Origin: Stichopus chloronotus
Taxonomy: Eukaryota > Echinodermata > Holothuroidea > Aspidochirotida > Stichopodidae
NCBI GenBank assembly: GCA_021234535.1
Contig: CM037846.1
Coordinates: 15,202,150 to 15,266,149 of the forward strand
Reading direction: 5' to 3'
DNA: 64,000 nt
The notes beneath the pieces were generated by a model that saw nothing but the letters and a program-made list of their open reading frames with translations, searched no databases and was not told the DNA's origin. The position numbers and the translations under genes are program-made. Positions 34,588 through 46,300 of this stretch are shown in pieces (position 1 is the first letter of the stretch; each line of letters starts with the position of its first letter).

Positions 34588-36105
34588 ACCAGTATAATGA
34601 GCCTAAGCAGCATTTCAGGGAATTGATATCTCAGTAAGTAATGTGTTGTACTTTGTACTCAGTGCATGTGATGCCTCAGAGCGTATACAGTCAGAACGTA
34701 TAGCGTGGTGTCTGTAATCAAACCTACATTCCCTGTCAAGTGCACAGTGAGTTTGAAAGGGAGGGGGGAGGGGGAAGGGAGGGTGGTATCAGGGGGAGGG
34801 AGCTATAAGAAGTCAAGATTTCTCTCAACTAAATACATTTCATTGTACATATCTGCGTCCATTTACAACTAACATCTTTTCTCTTGCGATGTTTTTATGC
34901 CGGTGATCTCATCTATTTTCCCCCCCCTCCCTCCTTGCTAGGGAGATGGGGCATGAAAATCTTATCTGTTACGTAATCTGAACATGCCAGATCGGTTTCT
35001 TTATTTTTTTCTTCGTTACCGTACAAATTGAGGAAATGCACTGGGAATTGGATTGTTGCGTTAACCTGCACTCAGCTACTTCGCAGTATTTATTGAAAAT
35101 CCTACACAAGTGATTTCATGGCAGTTGTTACTTCATTTCTCTCTGTCCTTGGGGGCCATGATCTTTGGTAATTTTTCCCATTTTGCTCGACTCTGCATTG
35201 TTTTGCTTCTGTTGTAGACTATGGAATATCAGTAATGGAGTGATCCATTCAATTGTGAGCATGCCAGATGGGAAAATCAAGAAAGGGGGTAGTATCTTGC
35301 TCTCTGACACCCAGAAGTTAAAAGGTTTGCATTTGTCCTCTCCCCCCTTGCTCATAGGAGTTTCAATCACGTTCCTGTTGGGTGTAGTGAAGTGGCCAAT
35401 GTTATCGTTAGTGTACCTTCAAAATGAGTTGATCTCGTGGGTGGATTTAGAAACATTTAGAGCTTGTGTTTGTTGAGACGTTTCATACGATTCAACACCA
35501 CAGTAAACAAGACACACAAAGTAAGGCATTATGGGATACCCCTCAAGGCAACAGTTTTCCAATACATATTTGGCTGTTGATATTGTCTCAGCTGAGTTGT
35601 GTGATGCCAAGCTACTTGGCATCATTCTTCGTTTTTTTATCTTTTCTCTGGGTACTAGTGAGAGGTTGCACCACTGCCATCCTGTCTGATTCTGTGACCA
35701 AGTCATGGGTTTACCAGCTTGTAGGCAACCCCCAATGACTGATTTCCCCCCTCCCCCTTTTGCCCCATAGTGTTCACTGCATGCCAGAATTATAGCCTAG
35801 AATTATTTGAACGTGATCTTTATCTCATTAATGCCAACCCTTATGAAAGTACTGTGAGTTGTAAAATTTGACATGTTGTTCAATCTATTGGTTGGCTTTT
35901 GTAACTATCAACGAGATCTTGTAACCGTTTTATGTATTTTTCCGATTCTGTTTGTATTTTCGTAGTGACTTTCATTAACCTGCAAAACGAAATTACTGGT
36001 GTAGAAATATTTTGTTACATTGTTGGATACATCATTCTGGTTGCCACAGTTTTAGAAGGAAACTTTATCTGCTGTAAACATTTCCACACCTGCCACCATC
36101 TACAG

Positions 36106-36191
36106 GTTTAAAGGCCATCACCAGCTTAGGTCCAGATCACCCTGGGAAACCTTACAAACCCGTGAAGCAAAGAAGTAAGACATTTCAGTGA
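36106..36191 (+). CDS. Possible alternative last exon of ptges3 (or a lone exon)
   Basis: Acceptor CCACCATCTACAG, then an open frame in the phase left by p23 exon 6: LKAITSLGPDHPGKPYKPVK, QRSKTFQ and TGA. AATAAA follows at 36824. Joining to exon 6 would replace the DMPDLE tail by a basic, proline-rich end. A GTAAGA at 36175 would instead make it a 69-base exon, phase 1 to phase 1. No homology is recognised. Confidence 0.3.
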
Positions 36192-36627
36192 ACTTTTTCA
36201 GTCATTGAAAAGGTGATGAGTAACAACACTACTGTTACTGTGTTCAAATTTGGATGCAAATTAATAGTGTGAGTGCCAAAAAAAACGATGAAATTTTAGT
36301 CACACTGTATTTTCCTTTTTAATTTTCTGTCTTTGGTTGAATCACCAGATTTCAGTAGTTTATTCGTTTGACTATTTCGTTTGAAAACCTCGTTGTTCAC
36401 ACCTTACTGAACTTGCTGGAGTTATGATGTTCAAGTATGCAAAAAGGTGCCCCATTCCGTTATATGTGTCGTTTGTAACCGTTTATTTCCCATGAAGTGC
36501 TACTTCTTTACAAATGTGTGACATATTTTCTTAACTGTGACATGTACCTTCAGAGAGACAGTGTATGGTAAGAACACTCTGTTAGACATGTGTGACATTG
36601 GCATTGTCATATCTGACAGTAACCTCT

Positions 36628-36812
36628 CGCTATGGCTAGTAATGCCTGTACCTTTTGCCCATAGCTACTCCTGCCCCATACCTTCTGGCTATGGTCATTA
36701 ATGCCCTTTCCTTTTGGCTATGGCTTCCAATGTCCCCTTCTTTCTGGCTATGGCTGGTCCTTACCGTGCCCTCTTTTCCTTTGCACACTGTGGCTAGTGC
36801 GGTTGCCTTCTG
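36628..36812 (+). repeat. Short minisatellite, about 29-30 bp unit, five to six decayed copies
   Basis: Copies begin with GCTATGGYT and continue as TAATGCCCnTnCCTTnTG, at about 36629, 36659, 36688, 36717, 36748 and, weakly, 36791. Confidence 0.75.
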
Positions 36813-36849
36813 TAATCTTCAAAAATAAAAGTTGTATTCATGAAAATAT

Positions 36850-39350
36850 CGATGAACAAATTGCATGAGTAGAATGATTTGTTATTTGCAAAAGGAAAAG
36901 ACAGCAATGTACATCAGTTTTTTCTGTTTAATAGAACTTTCCTTTTTGTATGGTTTCAAGTACATCCTACAGATATGCAACTGTTTATTGTACATATATG
37001 CTGAATACAGAACATCATTAGTTCTCAACTGCTTTTCTTTTTTCAATGCTGCTTTAAGGAAAATGGTCCGGGAATATGTTACTATGATTACCCCTCTGTT
37101 ACTCGTTTTGACTTACTCTTTTTCGTCCTGTATGTGAGTCATGATTTAGAGGGAGCTGTTCTGAATCATGATTGAGAGGGAGTTGTTTGCTTTAGAGGGA
37201 GCTGTTTTCATGTGGAACCTGCAGCTTCAGCGCAGGTGTTGTACAATAGACTTCATGAAATCAACACAAATTGTTTTTGACGTCTTTTATTTCGTTACTA
37301 TTGTAGTGTCCCGCAATTCGTTTCATGAGTCCTCCGTACGAGATGATGGTGTAATGATATCGCTTGTTTTTGCTTCGGAAGTATAGATGGCCTTCCTTAG
37401 TGGAGGGCAGTATTCGACGACTAATAACTTCAGTTTCGTCTCATGACAGCATTACCTCCAGACTTTCTACTTTAATCAGATCTTGTAAATTCATTTCTCT
37501 ATGTATGTGATATGATTAGACGTCCCATTTCATCTGTCGTCATAAATTATCGTCATTTCCCCCTTTTTTACAAGAGCATGATCATTATTTTTTCTTGCAT
37601 ATTAGGAAGAATCTTGCCTACTTTGCCATCTTCACAGACCGAATTGTGATAAGGTATTCTGCTGACCAAAATATTTCACAACGGTCCCGCTTTGAAAGTG
37701 TATGTAATCTCCATCTAAGAGTAGCCACTGTTCCAGCAAGAAAGTCTAGACAGGCCTTGGAATGTCTGGACTAAGTTCCGCGGAGGAGTTTAAAGGGAAA
37801 ATACAGTCACCTCAATGTGTATTAGTATAGTCGTCTATCCTAATTCATGTATGGCTCTTTTGAATCATGTGACAATGTGTGTCACTGGATCGCTCAATTC
37901 ATTGCAAGGTATTTTTTTGTTTACCTTGAATACGCAATAGTTCGAAACATAATGAAAGATACTTGAAGATATTAAAAAAAAATTGAGATTGTAAGATTTA
38001 TGTGATACTTCAGAGTAAAGTTGTGGTGACTGTTATTCCCTTTAACAACTTGGATTTAAATGGGATGAGAGACAATGGTGTGTGGAGTATGTTTGTGTTG
38101 ATACTGCCGCTGAGGTCACAGTAACTGAAAGAGTAAGTTTTTAATGCTATCTGAAATTTTTTGTTTTAAAAAATGGTTACTTGCCTTTTAATAAAAGCCA
38201 AAAGGTATCGAAACAAAGAGGACTTGCTTCAGGTTTGATTGACATATAATGGTAGGCTTTTGTGTCACCTTGAATGACCAACAGAAAGAAACAAAAGACA
38301 TGTAGGGTGGGATTATTTTTGCTACTATTCTTTATTCAACTTAAACAAGTTCAATGATATTTGGAATAAGTTGGCCTTATTTTTTTTTTCCAGATCCGTG
38401 TTTTTATTTCTGTCTTGGCACTCTTTCACTTCCCAGACATAAGTAAGGCCCTGCCTGGTTCTGCAGTTTGATCATCTCTATAAACAATTTGTGGGCATTG
38501 TGCCAGGGTGTGGATTCGACTGATATTGCACATTAGCGATAGTACAAAGTTGACAACAAGAATATATCTTTGTATGCCTACATTTGAGTATTTGAGTGCT
38601 CCTGGATTTTTCTTGGCCTGTTTCATTTAAATTTCTGTTCTACTGTCTGTCTGAACTCAAAGCAGACTGTACAACTAAACATGAAACCCCCCCCCCCCCA
38701 CCTTTGGAAATGAAAAATCGTCACTTGCGTCACTATGTCGAATACTTGACCAATCGCTCAATAATCTCCAGTTCATAAATGTAAAATTGCGCCAGTCAGT
38801 AACTGCTGATCCTTTACACGTCTTAATTTTCCAATATTTATTGTGCGAGTGTAAGGGAGAAGGGGGGGGGGGGCAGCTGACAAAGTTAAAATAGCAAAAT
38901 TTCGGTAGTGTTTGAACATCGAAATAACAGATCCCTCCATCCGTATCAGAACATACATAGAGAGCGTATAAAGCAAACAGGATTGGGGATTTCTCGGAAT
39001 AAATTGAGGTTTTGTAAATCATTATAACGCCTTTTCAGAAAATGATGCGTTTCAACACGAGAGACGCTACACTAGAAAAACATAAAATAACTACAAAAGT
39101 TTTGAATGAGGAATCTTCTTAAAGGAACTGTAATCTGGTTCTGAATTCATTACTCGTATTCAATTTTGTATTCAGTTAAAACGCCCATAATCTATTTTGT
39201 AAGTGTTAACTGGCTTTCCCAGAAGACCATTGTCACTCATTAAATTGCAAACAAGCAGTGTCTCTCGTAGTGACTTTTTTTCACAAAGCTACGCTGTATA
39301 AAGTGTGTGCTCTAAGTTTTGAAATACTTCAGTGGTTTACGTACCTAGAT
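36850..39350. other. Intergenic sequence without supported features
   Basis: Nothing beyond short random frames, AT-rich stretches and poly-C/poly-G runs (38689, 38861) could be supported. Confidence 0.45.
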
Positions 39351-39356
39351 ATGTAC

Positions 39357-39610
39357 TATAAACATTGCCGTCGCTTCGACGTCGGTCTTAAGACGGCGTC
39401 TGCTTTGGACGTTGGATCGACGTTGCCAACGACGGCCATCGGACGTGGTTTGGACCACAGTCCGACTGTTTAATGTCGATTTAACGTCCATGTGACGTCG
39501 GCAAAAGGACTGCAATATTTTTTTGCCTTCCATCTGACGTCGTTTTACAGTCGCAAAAAAAAGGGTGTTCCTTAGAACGACGTCCGTCCGACGGCAAAAT
39601 GTTTACAGGG
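39357..39610. mobile_element. Short inverted-repeat element rich in GACGTC
   Basis: The left end TAAACATTGCCGTCG and the right end, read in reverse complement (GTAAACATTTTGCCGTCGG), match as terminal inverted repeats. The interior has many GACGTCG and CGTCC blocks and is far more CpG-rich than its surroundings. It has no coding capacity, so a MITE-like element is inferred. Confidence 0.6.
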
Positions 39611-39887
39611 TATGTGGTAAAGTAACTGCGCTCTTGTTCGAAGCAATGGTATCTATACCACGTCATTTCTGAAATGGTTAAATGGTGGACTCCATGTTAT
39701 GTTGGTTGTAACAATGGTGTGAAAGGTCATTGTTACCTGACAAAGACCACCAGGGAACCACTCACAACTTATTATAGTTAATACCATGGAAAATGTACAT
39801 ACAAAAGAAACGTGTATGCTCAGCGGTGTGGACATGTAGGGCCTAACAATTGAAAGGATAATTGAAAGTTGTTTCTTCTTTTGAGAG

Positions 39888-39933
39888 AGAGAGGGGGGGG
39901 GGGGGATGGAGAGAGAGAGAGAGAGAGAGAGAG
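39888..39933. repeat. (GA)n / poly-G low-complexity tract
   Basis: GAGA, then a run of G, then about 26 bases of GA. Confidence 0.9.
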
Positions 39934-41222
39934 ACAGATGACCAATGCATTTCGGAAAAGACAAAAAATTGTGAAAATAATATAACAGACATCCTTTGCA
40001 ACATATTAACGACTGATGTAGCCTTTTCCTGCACTGTGAAAAATCCTTGAGTCAGTCCAAAACGAAATTACAAGTTTCGACGTATCACATAGTACACTTT
40101 AAGAACTTACACGAGGACTCGACTACGGGTTCTTGAGGAGGAATCAGAATGGGTGTGTGCTCTGATCTTAAGCCGTCTGATCTAAAACCTTGATAGACAC
40201 TCTAGCAGTCTCTAGTAAATATATTGAAATTCTCCAGTAACAATGGAGAGTTCCTCGCCATTAAAGTAAACCCTATAAATACAAAATTAAAAAAACTTTT
40301 TAGAAGCGTTACAATTCTATGCAATACCACAAGAAAATGCCTGTGTTTCGATCGGTTTTGGCCGGTGTAAACCATAGTGTTACCGGTTTAACTAGGCTTA
40401 AACCGTTCTGTGGGCAAAACTGGGTTTGACCACTTAGAGATCAACGCTGGTATGGTGGGCCGTTGTACACCTCAGTCTATTTTCCTGGCTTGGAAGTTTG
40501 TTCTTGAAACATTTATTGAGCCTTCACCCTTAATTCTTATACGTAGGCTTTGTTATGGAAAAGTTACTGTTAACTCTGTATGTTAGGGCCATAAAGAAAA
40601 TTAAACAGTGACTCCGAAAATAATACAATGCTGACCAGGTATGCGTGAAGACACTGCAAACAAATCTTCTCGCATTTTCTCTTATCATTGTAGTACGTAT
40701 TAATGGTATTTGTTAAAAGTGATCTAACGTTTAAGAAGCTGGTTTGTTCAAACGCAAACAAAGATCCATTTACAGATATTTAGTAGGACACAAAGCTAAT
40801 GTTCGGGTTGTCATGTTTGGTTATAAGTGTCGCAGTACTTTTCAAGCTCAACTTTTAGTATTCCTTCATCAAAGATCAAGGATACACTGAAAGTTTGTCG
40901 TTGACTTCTCTTGATGACATATTTTGGTATAGGCCTTCCCTTTCATGTCAGTGTATGCTAACATACCTTAGTTAATGCTTCCCTTTACTAACATAATAAT
41001 TCGTTATATTAGCATGGTACTAAAATATTAATGTTCCGTACAATGGGTGGTTAAATTCCTAGGTATAGAGGACATCGAACCTCTAGATCTTTTTGTGTGT
41101 GTGTGTGCGTGTGTGTGTGTTGCCATTCTGGGTAATAATCAGGTAGTTTAATATGTACATCAGGTTTATTCCAGAATAGTCCAGAATTTCATGCTGGGAT
41201 GTTGGATTACATGTTGTAACTA

Positions 41223-41420
41223 AAATCTTGGACAAAATTGTTGGGACACTTTGTCGTATGTTGCAAATATAATACTGAATTTTAGGTGAGAGGATAACAA
41301 GAATCCCCGCGCCCCTTCCCAATGTTGCGCTATCGAAGTGAATGTACCCTTTGAACAGCAATACTATAGCCAACATTGAACGGGGGCGCGGGGTGTCCCA
41401 AGGTATTTTGTCCAAGATTG
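41223..41420. mobile_element. MITE with TA target duplication
   Basis: The left end AAATCTTGGACAAAATTG, followed by TTGGGACAC, is matched in reverse complement at the right end (CAATCTTGGACAAAATACC, TTGGGACAC). Each end abuts TA, at 41221-41222 and 41421-41422. About 200 bp without a transposase, consistent with a mariner-type non-autonomous element. The long minus-strand frame across it is not a gene. Confidence 0.75.
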
Positions 41421-43242
41421 TAGCTTCTAACAAGCTACCACGTTTCCTTTCGTTGACCAAGGCGACGGGACTGTTTGTTGTCACCTGAAAGTGGCTGCAG
41501 TAATCGAGTGACGACATTCTGTCTTGACTGCGGCTGACTGTCACTGTATTTGGTGTTGTGTCACTGACTCGGTCGTTTCTAAAAGTATTCGAACAGAATA
41601 TTCAAGCACCAATCACTGGCATTTAGATACCCGCATCGTTACTGAGGGACCGACTTTAATCCATCGATCTGAAGACTCTTTCTGTGTACCGTATTGGATA
41701 CACTACCCTACAGTATGTACATTCGAGAGGGTCTAACCTTTGGCAACCTTGTTTTCGTCTCAACGAATCATTTCCATTGCTTACGCTGGATAGTTGCTTT
41801 ATTCAACGGTCTGATTCCTAACCATCTGATGCTGTCAAATGCTAACCAATTCCTAACCATCGGTTCTGATTAAAGCAGGTGTTTTACCGCCTGTCTCCGT
41901 TTTACACCCACTTCTGCCTTGTATTATCTTTAGCCTTGTGGTCGTTCTGTCCAGCTAGCCCTACAGTGTTACTGTAAAGTCCCGGTCCGAACTCTAGATT
42001 TGTTACCATTTACCACCCTTGCAGTTTAAGTCTGATTGTCAAACTTAAGTTGAATGTGCCCACAATCGTTGTAGTCTAATCAAGAAAAACAGCAGTTTAC
42101 ACATTGTGATTTAAAGCTGTCTGAACCTGAAATTTTGAATGAGAAGTTATAGATCTAATTGAAACTTAAAGCAACACTCCCCATCTGTAGCCTGGTCGGG
42201 TACATATTTATTGTATTCTTTTCTGTTGCCATTCCGTGACAATAATAAAAGCTAAAAAGTAAGTTGTATGCGACGAGATATATTCGATTTACAAGTTCAA
42301 TATTTACTGCATTGGTAAGTATAGAGGTGAACTTGTACCTAACATCTGGGCCCTGTCTACCGTGTCATTGAATACAATGAAAAAAAAACACAGAATGCGA
42401 AGGTCACTTTATTATCCTTATTCCTAATGGTTTAACTACACTTCATGCATTTCTTCAATCAGTTTTTCTTTTGTTTAAGTTCGACCTTGTATTTTTTTAG
42501 CAATTGTCTATCGTGTCTGTGCATGGAGCGTGAATTAACTGGCACGAATAAAAAAGAAAAAAATCTACTAAACGGGTCATGTAGGCTTATGGTATCATTC
42601 ATATGTAACCTACTTGTGTAATAGAATGTATTACAACTGAGTGTGTAAGCGTGTGTGCTGTAGGTGTGTAACCTGTGTGTGCTTGTTTGACAGAAAGCTA
42701 AAACGTTCAGTGTTAGGACAATCCTGTTATATTCTATACATTGAACCACTTGCAAGAAACTTGACTGGCTGAGTTATAAACAATTTTTTTTTAAGAAAGT
42801 GCCAATAGCTTCAACCTCGGTCACAATGCATCTTTCTATATCATGTAATTACACATCGCGTTAACGCCACGGTTATGTCAATTGATTACAAGAAAAAAAA
42901 ATTATCCTTGACTGCTACCATGTACGATAACCATCATTATCCATGAGCCAATATATATACACTCAACTTAAAATGTAAAACCCCGTTGTCTTGTGATGCC
43001 AAGTCAGTAGTAATATGTTTGATTAGTCACCGAAGCAATGCCAAGGGAGCGCGCTGACAGCAGTTCAGTCATTTGTCGTTGTGCAAACCAGGAGGTGGCA
43101 TAAACCTTTATGACAACTTCGTATATACTCATACTACTATTCGCTTTTATCGTAACATATTTTGTTAATTCCTCCTTCGAGAAGTTATTCCAATTAAAGT
43201 CCGGGTCTTAGCTATCAGCAGACACCACGATCGACCACTACG

Positions 43243-43383
43243 ATGGCAAAAGGAACATTATCTGTAACAACTATCGCTAGGGTTGCTTGGATCTTGGTGT
43301 CGGTGGAATGCTCTCATTTTAGAGGTGGTGTCATCACATGGAGAGCCCTTGATACGAGCCCTTTGCTTGGAACATTTCCCACG
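43243..43383 (+). CDS. Mosaic gene exon 1: signal peptide and SHFRGG motif
   Basis: ATG in ACTACGATGG context. It encodes MAKGTLSVTTIARVAWILVS, VEC, then SHFRGGVITWRALD and GTFPT. Phase-0 GTAAGA donor. The motif is nearly identical to that of the exon at 2 kb. Confidence 0.9.
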
Positions 43384-46300
43384 GTAAGATCAGGATTTGG
43401 TTCTGTGAGACCAGGTGGGAGGTAAGATGGATGGGGAGTGGAGGAGGTAAATAAGAAAATGGATTGTTCTACGTTAATGTCTCAAACTTTACAGAAGATA
43501 GCTTAGGAAAAGAAACGTGCATTTAATATTTGGACTGAAAAAGGGGTCGGACTAAAAGCTCGTTTTTCCGAACAGAAAACATGCATTTTGTTATGTTTTT
43601 TTTTTAATGAAAACGTATCCGACTAAACACATGTTACCCCTTATCAACACATAGTAGGCTTACTTTGTATACGAAATATAGTAGTCGGTAATGATAATGA
43701 CGTTAAAGTCATTTTAAGAAGGCAGGAAGTATTATGACTGCACCCATCGTAAATCCAAATAAAAGGCATGTTTTGTCTGCCTTGGTCTACCTGATATAAA
43801 TACGCGACTTCCTATGTCAGCCTGGATAGCGTCCCCTACATGGTCCCGACTGTTTAGGTGTTCAAAAGACACTCCAAAAATGTTTTGTAAATGCAAACGT
43901 GCATGTTTTTTTTTTTTTTTTTTTTGACAACAGTCCTCGGTAAAAGTACCATTAAAGTGATATTTCACTGTATCCGAGATGAATACATATTCATCTCGGA
44001 AAATTTTTGTGACAATTTTTGTGCAACAGACCGCCAGGATTACCAATACCATCATGGCAACAAGAGGTTCGCTGTCAATTTTTTTTCTTCTCCTTTTCTT
44101 TTTGTTTAAGTAGGAATGTTTCAAACAGCTTTTCACATTTTATCTTGTGATGATACCGATAGAGGCTCATAATACACAAAACGTAAACTACGTGCTAATA
44201 TTGTTGTTTGATCAACCATGGGTTGTTCTTCGTTGTATGGACAATCCACCCCTCTCCTCCCACCGTTTTCAGTTCCCGGCTTTTGACATCAATTTTGGGA
44301 GTTTTGTGCTCGATTAAGGTTTCTTCTTGTCTGTAGTTATGGCATAACGGTAGGGCCTTCTTCTTTTTGCCTTTAGTGTCATCTACAAAGTGAAGGTGTA
44401 GGTAACGATAGCCAAGGCTATGGAGTCTTGTTTAGGTAAGCTGTATTTATTTTAACACCTCTTATCCTCAAAATGACTAAAGGCATTCCAGGATTGGAGT
44501 CTACAGGGGTTAGTTTCATCACACTTCGTACTGAAAACCTGACATATCTTTAAACAAAGACTTCATATATGAGGCCATATTATCTACAATCTGCATAATA
44601 ACTAGAAATTGTTTGGGCAAGCTGTTGGGGTTGCTGTTTTTTTTTTTATCACTTTAAACTTTATTTGAGTGATGACAGTTTAACATATACAGAGGTTTGA
44701 AGTGATAAGGATCAGCTCCGACTGCTCTGTACACTACAGACCTCAAGCCTTTTAAGTCGACCTTGAATAGTGTCGTGACTCAAAATGAGGTCAAATCGAA
44801 TATAGATTACATTTTGAATCTAAAGCAATAGAAACTATAGTCGCCATATTGACAGGGTATCTGAACTTGGCAAAGGGTAGAAAAACAACATGGCGGCCTC
44901 ACCGACAACCCTCCTATCAGTGGTACCAACTGTTGTAGCCGTGTTACTTTACATCTTCACGAATTCAAGATATCTTCTAGTAATTAAAGATATCTTAAAC
45001 AGAATTTCAGATATCTGTAAATAATTGTGGAGATTTTCATATAATTGAAGATATCTTTAACTTCACAGGACTTAGAGATAACCATACATGAATCATAGAT
45101 ATCAAAATTAGAGATATTAATTTATATAATTAGAGATAAAAATAGAGATATCTGGAAACTAATTTCAGATATCTGTAAATAAATTAGAGATATCTGCAAA
45201 TGTTTTTAGATATCTGTACATTTGACAGATGTACCTCTTAATGAGTTTCAGATATCTGTAAATGAATTACAGATATCTTTAAATATGACGTCATATATCT
45301 ACAAATATAGCGTCATATATCCACAAATACGTAGTACTGTTACTGTATCGATGTAATTTAATTCAATTTAATTTAGATTTCCCAGCGAGTCGGATTTCAG
45401 AAACATCTGCAGACGAGTTTTTCGCGGATCTAGTGTCAATATGCATAACACTTCATATATAACGCAGAATACATGCGTTTTTCTTTTCTTACAGAATAAT
45501 ATGCCATCTTGTTGCAAATGATACTTCCACCATACATTGTAACAAAACTTTCCTTACGAAATCTTTAAAATAATCCATGATATTTCCCTTATTCTAGTTC
45601 GTTTTTTCTTTTTTATTTATGAACCTGCAGGTTCGTTTTACTTACAGATTGGCCTATAGAAGTACCTTCGGTTCGAACCACTTCTGTGATCAAAACACCA
45701 TCATAGAAGGTAACATCAATAGCGGGGAAGGGATTCTGGAATGTGACAACGGTTGTTCGACAATAAACAGTGGTATTTTGGATTATATATGCACAGACTT
45801 CAGCGCCAGTGGAGGCTGGACTCAAGGGGAGGGTGCTGTGGACTTCACACCAAATACGAAAAATTTTGATGTTTTGTAAGTTTACAACCGAGGAAGGGAA
45901 TAACGCTTGCTATAAAAGGCACTTACTACTAAATAAACACGTCACATTTCTTTTTTACACACTAGTAAGAGATATTTTTCTTTCTGTTGTTTGTTTTGGT
46001 ATAACTGAAAAATTATAATACTCACCTTTTTGTTTTCGTTCAAAACAGTAATAATAGTAATTATAATAATAATATAATAATAAGATACAGAAAAATACTA
46101 GTGCAGACTTCAACTAATAACCGGAACACCAGTCTCACATCAAGAGTCAAAAGGACTAAAATCACGACTCAGTGCAGAAAGGATGCAAGCAATTAACACG
46201 TACCCAATACCAGTCATCAAATACACCGTAGACATAATTGACTGGGAAGAGAACTCGAACAAGTGGACAGAATGACTCGCAGGAATATGAACATTCAAGG

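Noticed and set aside
35165..35738. Overlapping plus and minus frames of about 90-103 codons
   Set aside because: No splice sites, domains or codon pattern; frames on both strands overlap.
37990..38117. Open stretch between CTTCAG and GTAAGT
   Set aside because: Splice-like borders but no recognisable similarity and no neighbour exon with fitting phase.
41083..41544. Longest single frame in the window (153 codons, minus)
   Set aside because: It runs through both arms of a TA-flanked MITE and a GT-repeat, with no domain and no splice structure.
43732..44136. Minus frame of 134 codons with a poly-Lys stretch
   Set aside because: It is driven by a poly-T run, lies in intron 1 of the mosaic gene and contains no domain.
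45651..45690. GGTTCGAACC, resembling a tRNA B box
   Set aside because: It lies inside exon 2 of the mosaic gene, and no tRNA stems or A box can be formed around it.
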